57,191 bases of DNA from an uncultured Oscillospiraceae bacterium (GCA_944385095.1 CALWVS010000013.1:1-57191); one strand, 5' to 3'. Numbered from the stretch's first letter, positions 1 through 9,622 are shown. Notes: generated from the letters alone by a model not told the origin. Program-made: numbers and translations.

Positions 1-26
1 ATTTCTTCCTGTTCTTTTGTGTACAT
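1..26 (-). CDS. IS3-family transposase OrfA, N-terminal fragment (runs off left edge)
   Basis: On the minus strand an AAAGGAG ribosome binding site (about 34-40) precedes an ATG at 24-26. It reads MYTKEQEE before leaving the window. This start resembles OrfA of IS3-type insertion sequences, and a terminal inverted repeat lies just upstream (49-72). The matching other end of such an element, with the OrfB C-terminus, occurs at the right edge of the window. Only eight or nine codons are visible, so the call rests mainly on the inverted repeat. Confidence 0.5.
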
Positions 27-48
27 TTTGTTAGCTCCTTTTTGTGGA

Positions 49-72
49 GTCCAACTTTCTATCCGCACCCCC
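49..72 (-). repeat. Left terminal inverted repeat of an IS3-family element
   Basis: Read on the minus strand this 24-mer begins GGGGGTGCGGATAG and ends AAAGTTGGAC. It matches positions 57115-57138 of the plus strand at 22 of 24 bases. In both places the conserved part lies just outside transposase-like reading frames, as expected for IRL and IRR of one IS type. The element extends leftward out of the window. Confidence 0.7.
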
Positions 73-116
73 GTCTCTCAAACCTCTTGTATTTCACGAA
101 GTTCTAGGCTTTTCTT

Positions 117-830
117 TTATTTTCCGATACAGGAAGCAGCTACACACAAATCCCGCTTTGCATCCATTAAATTCATGATAGACACTTCAAATGCCATACG
201 CTCCTCTGAATAATCCCCCATATTTTTGGTGTAAGTACGGCTTTGCAGTCGTCCTTCCAGACAGAGAGGAGTTCCAACCTGCATTTCCCCACAGCGGTGT
301 GCCAGACTCCCCCATGCGATACAGGGCAGATAATCTGCTCTCCCATACCTCCGATTGACTGCCAGAATCATATCACAGATACTTCTGCCCAGTGGTGTGG
401 AGCGAACACTTGGCTGTTTGCACAGAGTTCCAGTCAGCAAAAGTTGGTTTTCATCCTCGCCTTGCTCTATTACCAGTTCTTTTGCAAAGACACTAATTAC
501 AAGCCGATTCCCCACTCCACTGCGGTTGTTGAATGTACGAACTTCACCCCTCACTGTCAACTCGTCATCCCGTTCTAACCATGACACCTGTTCCAACAAG
601 CCCTTGGGCGCAATTACATTCATCTGGTCTGCTGCACCAGACAGCCGGCTGACAATCATAGAAAAGGAATAAAATTCAACCTCATGATTTTGGTGGGAAA
701 AAACAGGTGGTTTACAGACATGCCCATGTAGTACTACACAATTGGTATCAATCCCTGTTGGCTTCACAATGATCACTCTCCTGATTTCGTTTGTTTGCAG
801 GTGTTCTGTTCTCCACATTGTATGAGCCAT
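117..830 (-). CDS. Single-stranded DNA-binding protein-like, tandem OB folds
   Basis: A 237-residue protein with two SSB-like OB-fold units. Unit one is about residues 30-118 (from CVVLHGHVCKPPVF to LVISVFAKEL). Unit two is about 128-222 (from LLLTGTLCKQPSVRSTPLG to MAFEVSIMNL). The second unit keeps the SSB/PriB-like pattern of gGtLtkdPevr..p.G followed by W/R-rich strands. Ordinary bacterial SSB is about 150-180 residues with one OB fold and an acidic tail. Here there are two folds and no acidic DDDIPF-type tail. It probably binds ssDNA or is an accessory SSB of some clostridia, and would lack the usual C-terminal partner-docking motif. The start is the ATG at 828-830, with a weak GGAAAAG upstream. 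An in-frame ATG at residue 5 is possible. It is a lone gene beside the IS end. Confidence 0.7.
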   Translation of the reverse strand: MAHTMWRTEHLQTNEIRRVIIVKPTGIDTNCVVLHGHVCKPPVFSHQNHEVEFYSFSMIVSRLSGAADQMNVIAPKGLLEQVSWLERDDELTVRGEVRTFNNRSGVGNRLVISVFAKELVIEQGEDENQLLLTGTLCKQPSVRSTPLGRSICDMILAVNRRYGRADYLPCIAWGSLAHRCGEMQVGTPLCLEGRLQSRTYTKNMGDYSEERMAFEVSIMNLMDAKRDLCVAASCIGK

Positions 831-859
831 CTTTTCCAGCTATGCCCATAAAAAAGGGA

Positions 860-888
860 TTGATTTTTTTTCATGGTTGATGTATAAT
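860..888 (+). promoter_or_regulatory. Sigma-A type promoter of ribU
   Basis: A -35 TTGATT (860-865), a 17-bp spacer and a perfect -10 TATAAT (883-888) lie about 25 bp upstream of the FMN riboswitch. Transcription would therefore start close to 895 and include the whole aptamer. Confidence 0.7.
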
Positions 889-911
889 TTCTCCCGGACA
901 ACTGAATGAAG

Positions 912-1135
912 TGTCTTCAGGGCGGGGTGAGATTCCCCACTGGCGGTATAGTCCGCGACCAGATACAGTTTTGTATCTGCTGACTCGGTGCAACTCCGGG
1001 ACCAACGGTTACAGTCCGGATGGAAGAAGATGTGTAAAAACAATATACACGCCTGTATGGCGTGTCTGTCGCACCTCCTTTGTTGTTTTTCACCTGGAAG
1101 GCATGTCTTTTCAGGTGTACCAAAACAATAAGGAG
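912..1135 (+). ncRNA. FMN riboswitch (RFN element) with expression platform, upstream of ribU
   Basis: The aptamer spans about 912-1034 and shows the hallmark RFN segments: CTTCAGGGCGGGGTGAGATT, CCCCACTGGCGGTA, the CCGCGACC block, GACTCGGTGCAACTCCGG, GACCAACGGTTACAGTCCGG and ATGGAAGAAGATG. P1 is closed by TCTTC pairing with GAAGA. The platform follows: a perfect 7-bp hairpin (1047-1065), then CTCCTT (1075-1080) that can pair with the ribU Shine-Dalgarno AAGGAG (1130-1135), enclosing a CACCTG/CAGGTG stem (1091-1117). No run of T follows these stems, which suggests control at translation start. FMN binding should shut off RibU synthesis. Confidence 0.93.
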
Positions 1136-1143
1136 TGTTTTTT

Positions 1144-1848
1144 ATGTCTACACAAACCTCAGCAATCAAACAACCCCAGACACAAACCCAATCTCTCACC
1201 AATGTTCGCACCATCACCACTTTGGCTATGATTACCGCCATCTCTTTTGTCATCTCCTATCTGTCCAAAGCCATCCCCAGTGTGATGGGTTTTTTGGACT
1301 TTGACTTTAAGGATGTTGTCATCTGTATTGGTGGCTTTGTGTTTGGTCCTGTGGCTGCCGCCGTGGTATCCATTGTATCTTCTGTCATCAATATGTTCTT
1401 TGCCAGCAGTACCGGTCCTATTGGCTGTCTGATGAACATTCTTGCTACCTGTGCATTCTGCTGCACTGCTTCTTTCTTCTATAAAAAGTTCCACACCATG
1501 AAAGGTGCTATTGTGGGACTGTTTGTTGGTATTGTGATGCTGACTGCTGTCATGTTGCTGTGGAACTATTTGATCACCCCCTACTATATGGAGGGTGTCA
1601 GCCGTGAGTATGTGGCAAGTCTGCTGGTTCCTGTATTTTTACCCTTCAACATTGCAAAAGGTGGCTTGAATATGGCAGCGACTCTGCTGCTCTATAAACC
1701 TGTTGTAACTGCATTGCGTCGGGCTGGCTTGGTTGAAATTGCCGCTGGTGCCCCTGAGCGCAAGAGTTATACTGGTGTATTTCTGTTTGCACTGGCTCTG
1801 TTGGCTACCTTTATTGTATTCGCACTGGTTCTCTTGGGCATTCTGTAA
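1144..1848 (+). CDS. ribU: Riboflavin ECF transporter S component RibU
   Basis: A 234-residue, very hydrophobic protein with about five or six membrane segments. The signature is ITTLAMITAISFVISYLSK followed by LDFDFKDVVICIGGFVFG, typical of RibU-type S components (short membrane proteins that bind riboflavin with high affinity). It would work with the EcfA1/EcfA2/EcfT module encoded at 11568-14118 in this same window. The start is the ATG at 1144 with AGGAG at 1131-1135. A GTG at 1135 overlaps the ribosome binding site and is not credible. The FMN riboswitch directly upstream independently supports a flavin function. It is a single-gene transcript, closed by the terminator at 1881-1935. Confidence 0.93.
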   Translation: MSTQTSAIKQPQTQTQSLTNVRTITTLAMITAISFVISYLSKAIPSVMGFLDFDFKDVVICIGGFVFGPVAAAVVSIVSSVINMFFASSTGPIGCLMNILATCAFCCTASFFYKKFHTMKGAIVGLFVGIVMLTAVMLLWNYLITPYYMEGVSREYVASLLVPVFLPFNIAKGGLNMAATLLLYKPVVTALRRAGLVEIAAGAPERKSYTGVFLFALALLATFIVFALVLLGIL

Positions 1849-1880
1849 ATACACTAATTTGCTTCTATCAAACAACTGTA

Positions 1881-1935
1881 AACCCCCAGCAGAATGGAAG
1901 GCAATCCGCCTCCTCTCTGCTGGGGGTTGTCTTTT
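1881..1935 (+). terminator. Rho-independent terminator of ribU
   Basis: A perfect 13-bp stem (1881-1893 with 1915-1927, AACCCCCAGCAGA on the left arm) is followed by GTCTTTT. It lies 33 bp after the ribU stop codon and before the convergent HPr-like gene. Confidence 0.88.
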
Positions 1936-1966
1936 ATCTATGGCACAGTGGTATCAAGGCTGTTCT

Positions 1967-2224
1967 TTATGGCTCCTCCTCAATGAATTTGACAAGAGCC
2001 TCCAATGCCTTTTCCTCATCAGGTCCATCTGCCATCAATTCAATCTCATCTCCACGTTTTACCTTTAATGAGAGGACACCCAACAAACTTTTTGCATTGA
2101 TGGTATGCCCTGGACGACAGATGGTCAATCTGCTTTTGTACCGATTGGCTACCTCAATAAACCGAGTTGCTGTACGATTGGTTAAACCGTCTTGTGCTGA
2201 TACAATGATTGTAGTTTTTTGCAT
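1967..2224 (-). CDS. HPr/Crh-like phosphocarrier-family protein lacking His15
   Basis: An 85-residue PTS HPr-family protein. The start is the ATG at 2222-2224, preceded by a strong GGGAGG. The upstream in-frame methionine would overlap that site. HPr normally has the loop GLHARPA with the PEP-phosphorylated His15. Here it reads GLTNRTA, with Thr exactly at position 15 and Pro18 also lost. The regulatory HPr-kinase site is intact: NAKSLLGVLSL with Ser46 at position 46. B. subtilis Crh has the same logic (no His15, Ser46 kept) and serves only as a CcpA co-repressor. The likely role is therefore regulation rather than sugar uptake, although catabolite repression is an inference. It is a single gene with its own promoter (2282-2310). 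Confidence 0.88.
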   Translation of the reverse strand: MQKTTIIVSAQDGLTNRTATRFIEVANRYKSRLTICRPGHTINAKSLLGVLSLKVKRGDEIELMADGPDEEKALEALVKFIEEEP

Positions 2225-2281
2225 AGAGATCCCTCCCAATGACAAAATTGATGCTTATTTTGTCTCTGTTTTACTAACCTT

Positions 2282-2310
2282 ATTATAGCACAACTGGCAA
2301 ATGAACACAA
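2282..2310 (-). promoter_or_regulatory. Promoter of the HPr/Crh-like gene
   Basis: Read on the minus strand: -35 TTGTGT (2305-2310), a 17-bp spacer and a perfect -10 TATAAT (2282-2287), about 58 bp upstream of the start codon. Confidence 0.6.
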
Positions 2311-2392
2311 TGACTCCTTCTCTACTTTTCTTCTTGGAAGTCTGCAATCACCTCTAAAAACAGACTATTTTCTTCTCAAGTAGTTGTTGATT

Positions 2393-5300
2393 CTATTTTA
2401 AACCTCCTTTTCCATCATTCTTCCACTTTTTGAAATACAGCATAGCCAACAACACTGACATTGTAGCGGATAGAACCATTCCTGCAATCAGACCATATTC
2501 CAATGGGCAATCCCTGTTTTGGGAATAGCAGTTTCTGTTTTGGAAGTCAAATCTATCCTGTCTCCTGAGTCGCTAATCTCCGTTTTTGCTGTATCTGAAG
2601 GTGGTGGTGGTGTGGCATCTATGGAACTTGTCTCCTCTAATGAATTTGACCCAACATTTGGTGGAAGCTCCCCATTGGCTCCCTCCTCTGTGGAACTTTG
2701 GTCATCATGACTGTTATTGGATGGGACTTCTCCACTGTTCTCCTCATTTGAGGGATTCTGTTCCCCATCGTCTCCACCGTCGGGGGGATTCTGCTCCCCA
2801 TCGTCTCCACCGTCGGGTGGGGTTCCTTCACCGTCTCCACCGTCGGGGGGATTCTGCTCCCCATCGTTTCCACCGTCTGGTAGGGTTCCTTCACCGTCTC
2901 CGCTGTCGGGGGGATTCTGTTCCCCATCGTCCCCGCCATCTGGTGGGGTTCCTTCACCGTCTCCACCATCGGGGGGATTCTGTTCCCCATCGTCTCCACC
3001 GTCGGGTGGGGTTCCTTCACCGTCTCCACCATCGGGGGGATTCTGCTCCCTATCGTCCCCGCCATCTGGTGGGGTTCCTTCACCGTCTCCGCCGTCGGGA
3101 GGATTCTGCTCTCCATCGTCCCCGCCATCAGGGGGGTTCCTTCACCATCTCCTTCATCAGGAGGATTCTGTCCTCCATCGTCTCCATCGTCTCCACCGTC
3201 TGAACCAACTTGTGCAGGAATTTCTACTACTATTGTGTCATCAGTAACCGCACCTACAGAACCTTCTTTTTTATCCAGATGATATTCCTCTGGCATATCC
3301 ACCAACCGAATAAAATATTCATGACCTTCCACCAAATTATCAAAGGTGAGTGTTCCAAAAATATTGGTCTGACGCACCATAAATGGTTCCTTGTCATCTT
3401 CATATTTGTATAGTGCAAATTCTGCCATTGGAACCGGTTCTTCAGTCAGTACATCATACACTTCCAATGTGATATGTGCCTCTCGCCCTTGTTCCATTGG
3501 TTCGTTTTCAAATCGAATTGGTGTGTCCTGTATTTCATTGATTGAAATCCCATACCAGTGAACATCTTGTTTATACCCATCTGGTGCATTCAGTTCTTTG
3601 TAATATAACATATCTATATTTTGTAACAGCTTTTTCTTTACAGACAGTACACACAATCCATTTTCATCTGTGATTCCACTGGTCAGCATAGATGTTTCAT
3701 CGTACTTGTTCCAGTATAGCCCTATTTCTGCACCTGACAGTGGTTTCCCTGATGTCTGGTCTACTTTTTGAATACACAAAGAAATATACATATTCTTTGG
3801 TGGCAAGGTACCCCCACCACCTGCATTGGAAATATTGGTCAGTGTATTTGCCTCCAAACTCTGCCAATCCTGTTCCCATGCCTGAGCTCCCTGTAAGGAT
3901 ACACGATTACTCAGGTTTTTCAGGCGTGTGGCATAGGTTGTATAAGTCAGTATATAGGGCTGGTTCGATTTGGGAAGTATCACAGTAAACGTGTGGTACA
4001 CAGAATCAACAGATATCTGTGTATCTGCTTCCAACTGCCCCTTACTCAAAACCAAGCTCCCATTTTGGTTGCTCACATTGGCTTCATATAACTGTATGGA
4101 GTCCTCATTGAGAATCAGTCCATCCCCAAGTTCATCCAATAGCCAGACATTTCCTTCCTGTCCATTCAGCAAATCCACACCACTGGGATTGATTTCAATC
4201 CGATAGTCAATTTTGTTGCTTCCATTTTCTTTTCCAACCACTGCCTCTTTGGTAATCACTGGTTGGTCTATGGTCACTGTCTCCTTTCGTTTGTCATCGT
4301 TTAGCAGTATGGTATCCTGCCATTTGTTGTCCTCCCAAATATAGAGTTGTGCCTGATTTGTGAGTGAAACCTTTCGTTTTGCCTTTAGCACAGTTTCACT
4401 TACCTCAGTCTGGTAGGTCAATGTTTTTGCATTTGTCACCTGCTCAATTTGAAGTACAATATCATTTCCATCTATCTGAGAAACTTCAATGGGGACACCA
4501 TTTACTTTTGCACTGCCGTCCACATAACTGACACCCTGAGGCAGCCAATCCTTTACCTGTACTGTGCCCAGATTGGCTCCTCTCTGGTTGAGAGAAATGG
4601 TCCAAGTTAAGATATGGCTGTCTGGTGTATAGGTTGGCATATTTTTGACAAGAGCATCTCCACCTGCCACCCACCTTATAGCCTGTGACACAATATTTTT
4701 ACCCAATGGTGTGTCTTTGATGGTTGTACCTGATTTAAGTAATGTGACAGTATTTTCATAAGGATAATTACTTGCATTTCCTGCCCAATAGAATGGGTTC
4801 TTTTCATAAGTAGCCACAGGAATCTCTAATGTCCTTTGCCCCAGTCCCTCTATTTTGATATCAAGTTGTTTTTCTTCTAATGTCAGACTGGAAACATGAC
4901 CGCCTGCCTGTTCAACCGCTTTTTTGATGGTCTGCTCCTGCTGTTTTTTTGTGTCTCATTCAAAAAGAATACATGTGCCTGTCCTGTTGATGGGATGGAA
5001 TCCCGTAAATGAATGGAGGTAAAGTTTGCAAGGGGTTCCCCAATTTCAGAAGATGGATTGATGGTAATCTTCCACTGTATCTTGCGTTCTCTCACATCGT
5101 ATCCAATTCCCTCTTTCTCCAGAACAACTTGCTCATAAGATGGGGCTGTACCTGTTACCGTCTGTGTTTGATAAGGCTGTGTCTCTTGCCCTGTTATTTT
5201 ATATTGGGCTGACACTCCATGATTCATAGAAACCTGAGAAAATCTGCACCAGGTGTACTCATTTCACGGTTGGTTCGCATGGAGTATCGAACGGAAAAAC

Positions 5301-5565
5301 GTCCATTCTGAAATTTCGTTTGATAATCCGTCAAATCCAGAACAATCTGGTTCCTGTCATAATCATAGGAGATACTGTGAATATCAATGGGGATGGTTAC
5401 TCCATTGCTTTGTAAAACGATGGAACCATTCTCTACCCAATTTGTAAAATCTTCCAGATATCCTTCTGTATAGGACAGCGTTACCATCAACTCTGGCAAC
5501 TGCTTTCCCAGTGTATTTCCTTCCACCACCCAGTTGATTTGATAATTTCCTGCTGCGTGGAGAGT
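2393..5565 (-). pseudogene. Broken LPXTG-type surface adhesin (isopeptide/Cna-B-like), several frameshifts
   Basis: Joining frames gives one large cell-wall protein of about 1050 residues. It has an adhesin-like beta-rich N-terminal region, an SpaA/Cna-B-like domain (MYISLCIQKVDQTSGKPLSGAEIGLY), a second such domain (ITLEVYDVLTEEPVPMAEFALY), a Pro/Gly/Asp/Glu repeat stalk, an IPKTG sorting signal, a hydrophobic span and a KKWKN basic tail ending in TAG at 2393-2395. The frame breaks by one missing base at four homopolymers: T4 near 5235, A7 near 4955, C6 near 3131-3136 and G3 near 2520, where IPKTG should continue into the anchor. The N-terminus and signal peptide are missing and replaced by a junction with the sortase remnant. 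Intact, it would be a sortase-anchored adhesin or pilin-like protein. As read, it cannot be anchored. Confidence 0.8.
2754..3188 (-). repeat. Tandem repeats encoding a PPDGGDGE-type stalk in the adhesin
   Basis: About seven units of roughly 60-63 bp. In the intact minus-strand frame they encode alternating EGTPPDGGDGE and QNPPDGGD motifs, an acidic proline-rich cell-wall spacer. Units differ by scattered substitutions (GTC/ATC, CCG/CCA). Long serine-proline frames on the plus strand are shadows of this repeat. A C6 run at 3131-3136 in the unit nearest the globular domain breaks the frame. Confidence 0.85.
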
Positions 5566-6226
5566 ATACAAAGTTGTGTGTTCTCGTCCACTTCCACCTG
5601 AATATTTACCATAGAGTGTGTCTGAACCCAGTCCAAAAAAGAGGTTCTCTCCTCTACTGTCTCAAAATTTTCTGGATATGGTTCAGACCCTGACACCAAA
5701 CATACCCCTATAACCTCTGCTGATAACTCCTTCTCTGGGGTAGTGATGAAAAACCTTCCATATTCCTCACAAAATGTTTCATCTCGAAACTGTTCTAATG
5801 GTGCAAACATGGTTCCATTGCTGGTGGTATGCCCATAAATCACCATAATATCACCATCCAAATCAGATGGATCCCTTGCATCCAAGAAAATTGCACCCAT
5901 GATATTGGGGGTTTGGTCTGCCAGATGGTTCAGATAAAATTCGTTATCCTGCCCCTGTACAATGGGATAATCCAAATTTTCACCCTGAATCCATCCAATC
6001 AAATCTGGATATTGTTCTTTCTGCAATTCCCACCACGGTATTCTATCCTGTTGCCTTTTTCCCTGTTCTTCTAAAACTGGTTGCTTTGCATGGTTAAATG
6101 ACGCTTTTTGGTACACTTGTCCTGCTTCTGTCTCCTCCTGTTCTATCCACAGGTAGCCAAAATAACAGACCAAAAATACCAATATACACCCTATTTGCAG
6201 GAATCTGTAGACCCTTTTTTTGTCAT
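5566..6226 (-). pseudogene. Class B-like sortase remnant lacking the catalytic cysteine
   Basis: The protein reads as a sortase of the SrtB type: an N-terminal signal anchor, the core DLIGWIQGENLDYPIVQG, the catalytic His in VIYGHTTSNGTMFAPL, then QLCILST. In intact enzymes the next residue is the nucleophilic Cys of TLxTC, followed by a strand with the catalytic Arg. Here ST is followed directly by adhesin sequence (AAGNYQINWVVEG in another frame). Cys, Arg and the last strand are lost. The natural start, ATG at 6224-6226 (MTKKRVYRFLQIG in the restored frame), is separated from the body by one missing A in an A7 run at 6214-6220. Without it only a TTG at 6182 remains. The gene is non-functional as read. 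Confidence 0.8.
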
Positions 6227-6382
6227 TTTGTTTTCCAATGCAACCATCCTTTAAATGATACCACCCTAAACGTTGACCCTATCAGTTTATCACTATTGTC
6301 TCTAATTTTCAACATTTTTTCATATTTTATGTGCAAGATTACTAGATTAATTTTTCTTATGTTCCACATAGTGTCTCTTTTG

Positions 6383-6436
6383 GACATATAAAATGCTCCC
6401 TATAGAGTAGTGCTGTATCACTACTCTATAGGGAGC
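6383..6436 (-). terminator. Terminator downstream of the clpE-like operon
   Basis: A perfect 18-bp inverted repeat (6395-6412 with 6419-6436, 6-nt loop) lies 20 bp beyond the stop codon of the clpE-like gene. On the minus strand it is followed by ATTTTATAT. Confidence 0.75.
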
Positions 6437-6456
6437 TATGTTAGAACATATGAATT

Positions 6457-8790
6457 TTACTCTGACTGTGTGTTATGATTGTGCTCATCCTGCAAAGAAA
6501 TGGAATTACCATCACTATTTGCAAAGAGACATGTGACAGGATGTTGATAGGTCTCTATCAACCGCAGTGCAATGGCATCCTCCAGTTCCTTCTGAATCAC
6601 ACGGCGCAGATTTCTTGCGCCATAGGTGGCAGAATAGGACTTCTTCACAAGATAGTCCAGCAACTCCTCTGACCAGGTAAAGGAAATGCCCTTTTCAGCC
6701 ATGGACTGTTTCAGCTCATCCAACATGAGACCAGCAATGCGCTTGAAATTCTCCTCTGTCAATTGTCTGAAGTGTACAATTTCATCCACACGGTTGATAA
6801 ATTCAGGTCTCAGGAAATCTTGCAGTGCTTTCATCGCTCTGTCTTTTCCCTGTTCATCCACAGTGCGGTTAAAGCCCACAGAGCCTACCTTGGAATTACT
6901 TCCTGCATTGGAAGTCATTACAATGACTGTATTTTCAAAATTGACCTTGCGACCATGGGAATCTGTGATATGCCCATCATCCAAAATCTGCAACAGAATA
7001 TTCAGTACATCAGGATGTGCCTTTTCGATTTCATCAAACAGAACCACAGAATATGGCTTACGGCGGATTTTTTCGGTCAGTTGCCCTGCCTCATCATAGC
7101 CCACATATCCCGGTGGAGAACCAATGATACGGGATGTGGCATACTTCTCCATATACTCAGACATATCCAGGCGAATCAGAGAATCTGGTGTATTAAACAG
7201 ATCCTGTGCCAGTTGTTTCACAAGCTCTGTTTTGCCCACACCAGTGGAGCCAACAAAAATAAAGGACACCGGTTTTCTTTTTGGACTAATTCCCACACGA
7301 CCACGGCGAATGGCAGCCGCTACTGCATGTACTGCCTCATCCTGTCCAATGATGTGCTGTTTCAGACGGTCCTCCAGCTTGGAAAGCCGCTCAAATTCCT
7401 GTTCCTGAATTTGGGTGGCTGGAATATTGGTCCAAAGCTCAATCACATTGGCAAGGTGTTCCGCAGTCAGTGCTGGCACAGACTGCTGATTCAGCTCCTG
7501 CTGTTCTGCTTCCAACCGCAGTTCCATACTCCGAATGGTAGCAAGACGTGCATATGCCTCCTCTGTATCTGCTGCCATCATCACATCTTTCTCTTTGGAC
7601 AGGTCTGCCAGTTCCTTGGTAATCTCTGCGCCACGGGCAAGGGATTTATTGTGCAGGTTTACATTAGAACACGCCTCATCAATCAGGTCAATGGCCTTGT
7701 CTGGCAGATATCGGTCTGTGATATATCGCTCACTCATGGTCACTGCCAAACGGCACATCTCTTTGGAGATAGCCACTTGATGGTAAGCCTCATAGTATGG
7801 GGCAATCCCCTCCAGAATTGCCACACTGGCATCAATGGATGGCTCCTCCACAATCACAGGCTGGAAGCGTCGCTCCAATGCACTGTCCTTTTCGATATGT
7901 TTGCGATATTCGTTGAGGGTAGTGGCACCAATCACCTGTAGCTCACCACGGCTGAGGGCAGGTTTTAAAATATTGGCAGCATTCATGGAGCCTTCTGCAT
8001 CTCCTGCCCCCACAATATTGTGAACCTCATCAATCACCAGAATGATATTGCCCAGCTTTCTGATTTCCTCAATCAACCCTTTCATGCGGCTTTCAAACTG
8101 CCCACGGAATTGGGTGCCAGCCACTAGTGCAGTGAGGTCCAGCAAATAGACCTCCTTATCCAGCAGCTTGTATGGAACATCACCTTTTGCAATGCGGATG
8201 GCAAGACCCTCTGCAATGGCAGTTTTACCTACACCAGGTTCACCAATGAGACAGGGGTTGTTCTTTTGTCTGCGGTTGAGAATCTGAATCACACGCTCCA
8301 GCTCACGCTCTCTGCCAATGAGGGAATCCAATTTTCCCTCCTTTGCCTTTTTGGTGAGACAGATACAGTAATTTTCCAAAAATTTTCGTTTGGGGGCTTT
8401 TTCACTTTTTCCACCAGATGAGGATTTTTCATTTCGCTTGCTTTCTCCTCCATCTGCATTGGGAACAGAACCTGGTCCTCCTCCAAACAGTTGGCTTAAA
8501 AATGGGAATGTGGCAGTACGTCCATCATCTTCCTCTCCATCCACTGGTTGAGGAAACAGACTCTCCAAACCCTCTGCGCCACCAAAAGCAGACATCATCT
8601 CATTGTTGAGACTATCCAGCTCCTCATCTGTAATGCCCATTTTCTGCATCATATCATCCAGCGGTTTCAGACCCAGTTCTCTTGCACATTTCATGCAGAG
8701 TCCCTCATTTTTGGTCTCATTGCCCTCCACCCTGGTAATAAACACAACGGCAATATTTTTCTTGCATCGACTGCACATGGTCGGCTGCAT
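6457..8790 (-). CDS. clpE: ClpE/ClpC-type AAA+ protease unfoldase
   Basis: 777 residues. The N-terminus has a four-cysteine zinc-finger (MCSRCKK and CMKCARELG), the hallmark of ClpE rather than of ClpC, which has Clp-N repeats. Then come two AAA+ modules. D1 has Walker [10 protein letters not shown] (about residue 187) and Walker B VIDEVHN. D2 has Walker [10 protein letters not shown] (about 515), Walker [10 protein letters not shown] and sensor MTSNAGS. A VGF tripeptide in KVGSVGFN fits the ClpP-binding loop. It would unfold damaged proteins for ClpP degradation. The start ATG (8788-8790) has GGAG nine bases upstream. It is the last gene of the minus-strand run from the methyltransferase. 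No CtsR box was recognised upstream, so regulation differs from that in bacilli or is read from the operon. Confidence 0.88.
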   Translation of the reverse strand: MQPTMCSRCKKNIAVVFITRVEGNETKNEGLCMKCARELGLKPLDDMMQKMGITDEELDSLNNEMMSAFGGAEGLESLFPQPVDGEEDDGRTATFPFLSQLFGGGPGSVPNADGGESKRNEKSSSGGKSEKAPKRKFLENYCICLTKKAKEGKLDSLIGRERELERVIQILNRRQKNNPCLIGEPGVGKTAIAEGLAIRIAKGDVPYKLLDKEVYLLDLTALVAGTQFRGQFESRMKGLIEEIRKLGNIILVIDEVHNIVGAGDAEGSMNAANILKPALSRGELQVIGATTLNEYRKHIEKDSALERRFQPVIVEEPSIDASVAILEGIAPYYEAYHQVAISKEMCRLAVTMSERYITDRYLPDKAIDLIDEACSNVNLHNKSLARGAEITKELADLSKEKDVMMAADTEEAYARLATIRSMELRLEAEQQELNQQSVPALTAEHLANVIELWTNIPATQIQEQEFERLSKLEDRLKQHIIGQDEAVHAVAAAIRRGRVGISPKRKPVSFIFVGSTGVGKTELVKQLAQDLFNTPDSLIRLDMSEYMEKYATSRIIGSPPGYVGYDEAGQLTEKIRRKPYSVVLFDEIEKAHPDVLNILLQILDDGHITDSHGRKVNFENTVIVMTSNAGSNSKVGSVGFNRTVDEQGKDRAMKALQDFLRPEFINRVDEIVHFRQLTEENFKRIAGLMLDELKQSMAEKGISFTWSEELLDYLVKKSYSATYGARNLRRVIQKELEDAIALRLIETYQHPVTCLFANSDGNSISLQDEHNHNTQSE

Positions 8791-8839
8791 GTTTCATCAC
8801 TCCTTTCGGGGAAACCTTCGTTTCAAATGGAATCATACA

Positions 8840-9595
8840 CTATAGTTGTGAACTGGCTGTGAATCCCTGTAAAAAAGATGCCAATAATGTGAAGGGATTT
8901 GTTGTACAGAAAAATTGTAGTAAGATACTAGTTGCAATCACCTCTGGTGGAAACAATCCCCACAATAACCAGCAGGCAATAAACATCAGGGCTGACCCTC
9001 GTATCAGACCAATCACCGCACCCCCTAGGTCATTGACCGTAGACAGGATGGGAATTTGTACGGCAAAATCCAAGGTACGGCTCAGTAACTTCCATAGTAC
9101 CATAATTACTGCAAAACTCAGGGTAAACAGCACCATCCTTGTTACTTCATATGCCAGATAGTTGGATACAGCAGAGGCTGCATTGGATGCCATATTAGAA
9201 AGTTCAGTGCCAATGGTATCCTGAATGGTCTCCACCAAATTGGACAGCACTGGAAGTTCCTGCAAGAAAACCACAACCTCTTCCAAGGACAATTGCTCTG
9301 TCAAAGATTGTGTCCACTCCTCCAAGGAACTGTCTGACATAGATGCATCATGATACAATAGACCCTGATCCTTCAATCCCTGTTCAATCACCTGTGTCAC
9401 CTTTTCCTCAATCACAGGTTGTATTGTATGGCTTACTGATTCAGCCAGTGCATCTGAAATCAATGTAGCTCCTATAAATGCCACAAACACTGCCAAAAAT
9501 CCACACAATGTCAAAACAAGACCCTTACGATATCCCTGCATCACACTGAGTATCAATACAACAGCAATCGCCAGATCGAAAATCAGTCCATTCAT
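8840..9595 (-). CDS. CvpA-family-like integral membrane protein
   Basis: 251 residues. The N-terminus MNGLIFDLAIAVVLILSVMQGYRKGLV with a following hydrophobic helix (QGYRKGL matches the g..rKGl motif of the CvpA family), a soluble amphipathic middle (about 55-135), then three hydrophobic helices in the C-terminal half. CvpA was named for colicin V production in E. coli, and the molecular function of clostridial members is unknown. The start has GGAAGGAG upstream. It is 49 bp ahead of clpE and 27 bp after the DUF5711 gene, so it is probably co-transcribed with both. Confidence 0.7.
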   Translation of the reverse strand: MNGLIFDLAIAVVLILSVMQGYRKGLVLTLCGFLAVFVAFIGATLISDALAESVSHTIQPVIEEKVTQVIEQGLKDQGLLYHDASMSDSSLEEWTQSLTEQLSLEEVVVFLQELPVLSNLVETIQDTIGTELSNMASNAASAVSNYLAYEVTRMVLFTLSFAVIMVLWKLLSRTLDFAVQIPILSTVNDLGGAVIGLIRGSALMFIACWLLWGLFPPEVIATSILLQFFCTTNPFTLLASFLQGFTASSQL

Positions 9596-9622
9596 GGTAA
9601 CTCCTTCCTATTGATTCCATGC

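Noticed and set aside
840-1304. Small frames on both strands across the ribU leader
   Set aside because: They lie in the FMN aptamer and the start of ribU. RNA conservation explains the sequence.
2754-3188. CRISPR array
   Set aside because: Repeats have no unique spacers and encode a proline/glycine/aspartate stalk.
2586-3247. Long plus-strand serine/proline-rich frames (205 and 176 codons)
   Set aside because: They are the complement of the PPDGGDGE repeat of the adhesin. No ribosome binding site is present and all three frames of the repeat stay open.
6763-7941. 392-codon plus-strand frame opposite the clpE-like gene
   Set aside because: The minus strand encodes a clearly conserved ClpE. 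The plus frame has no recognisable motif or ribosome binding site.
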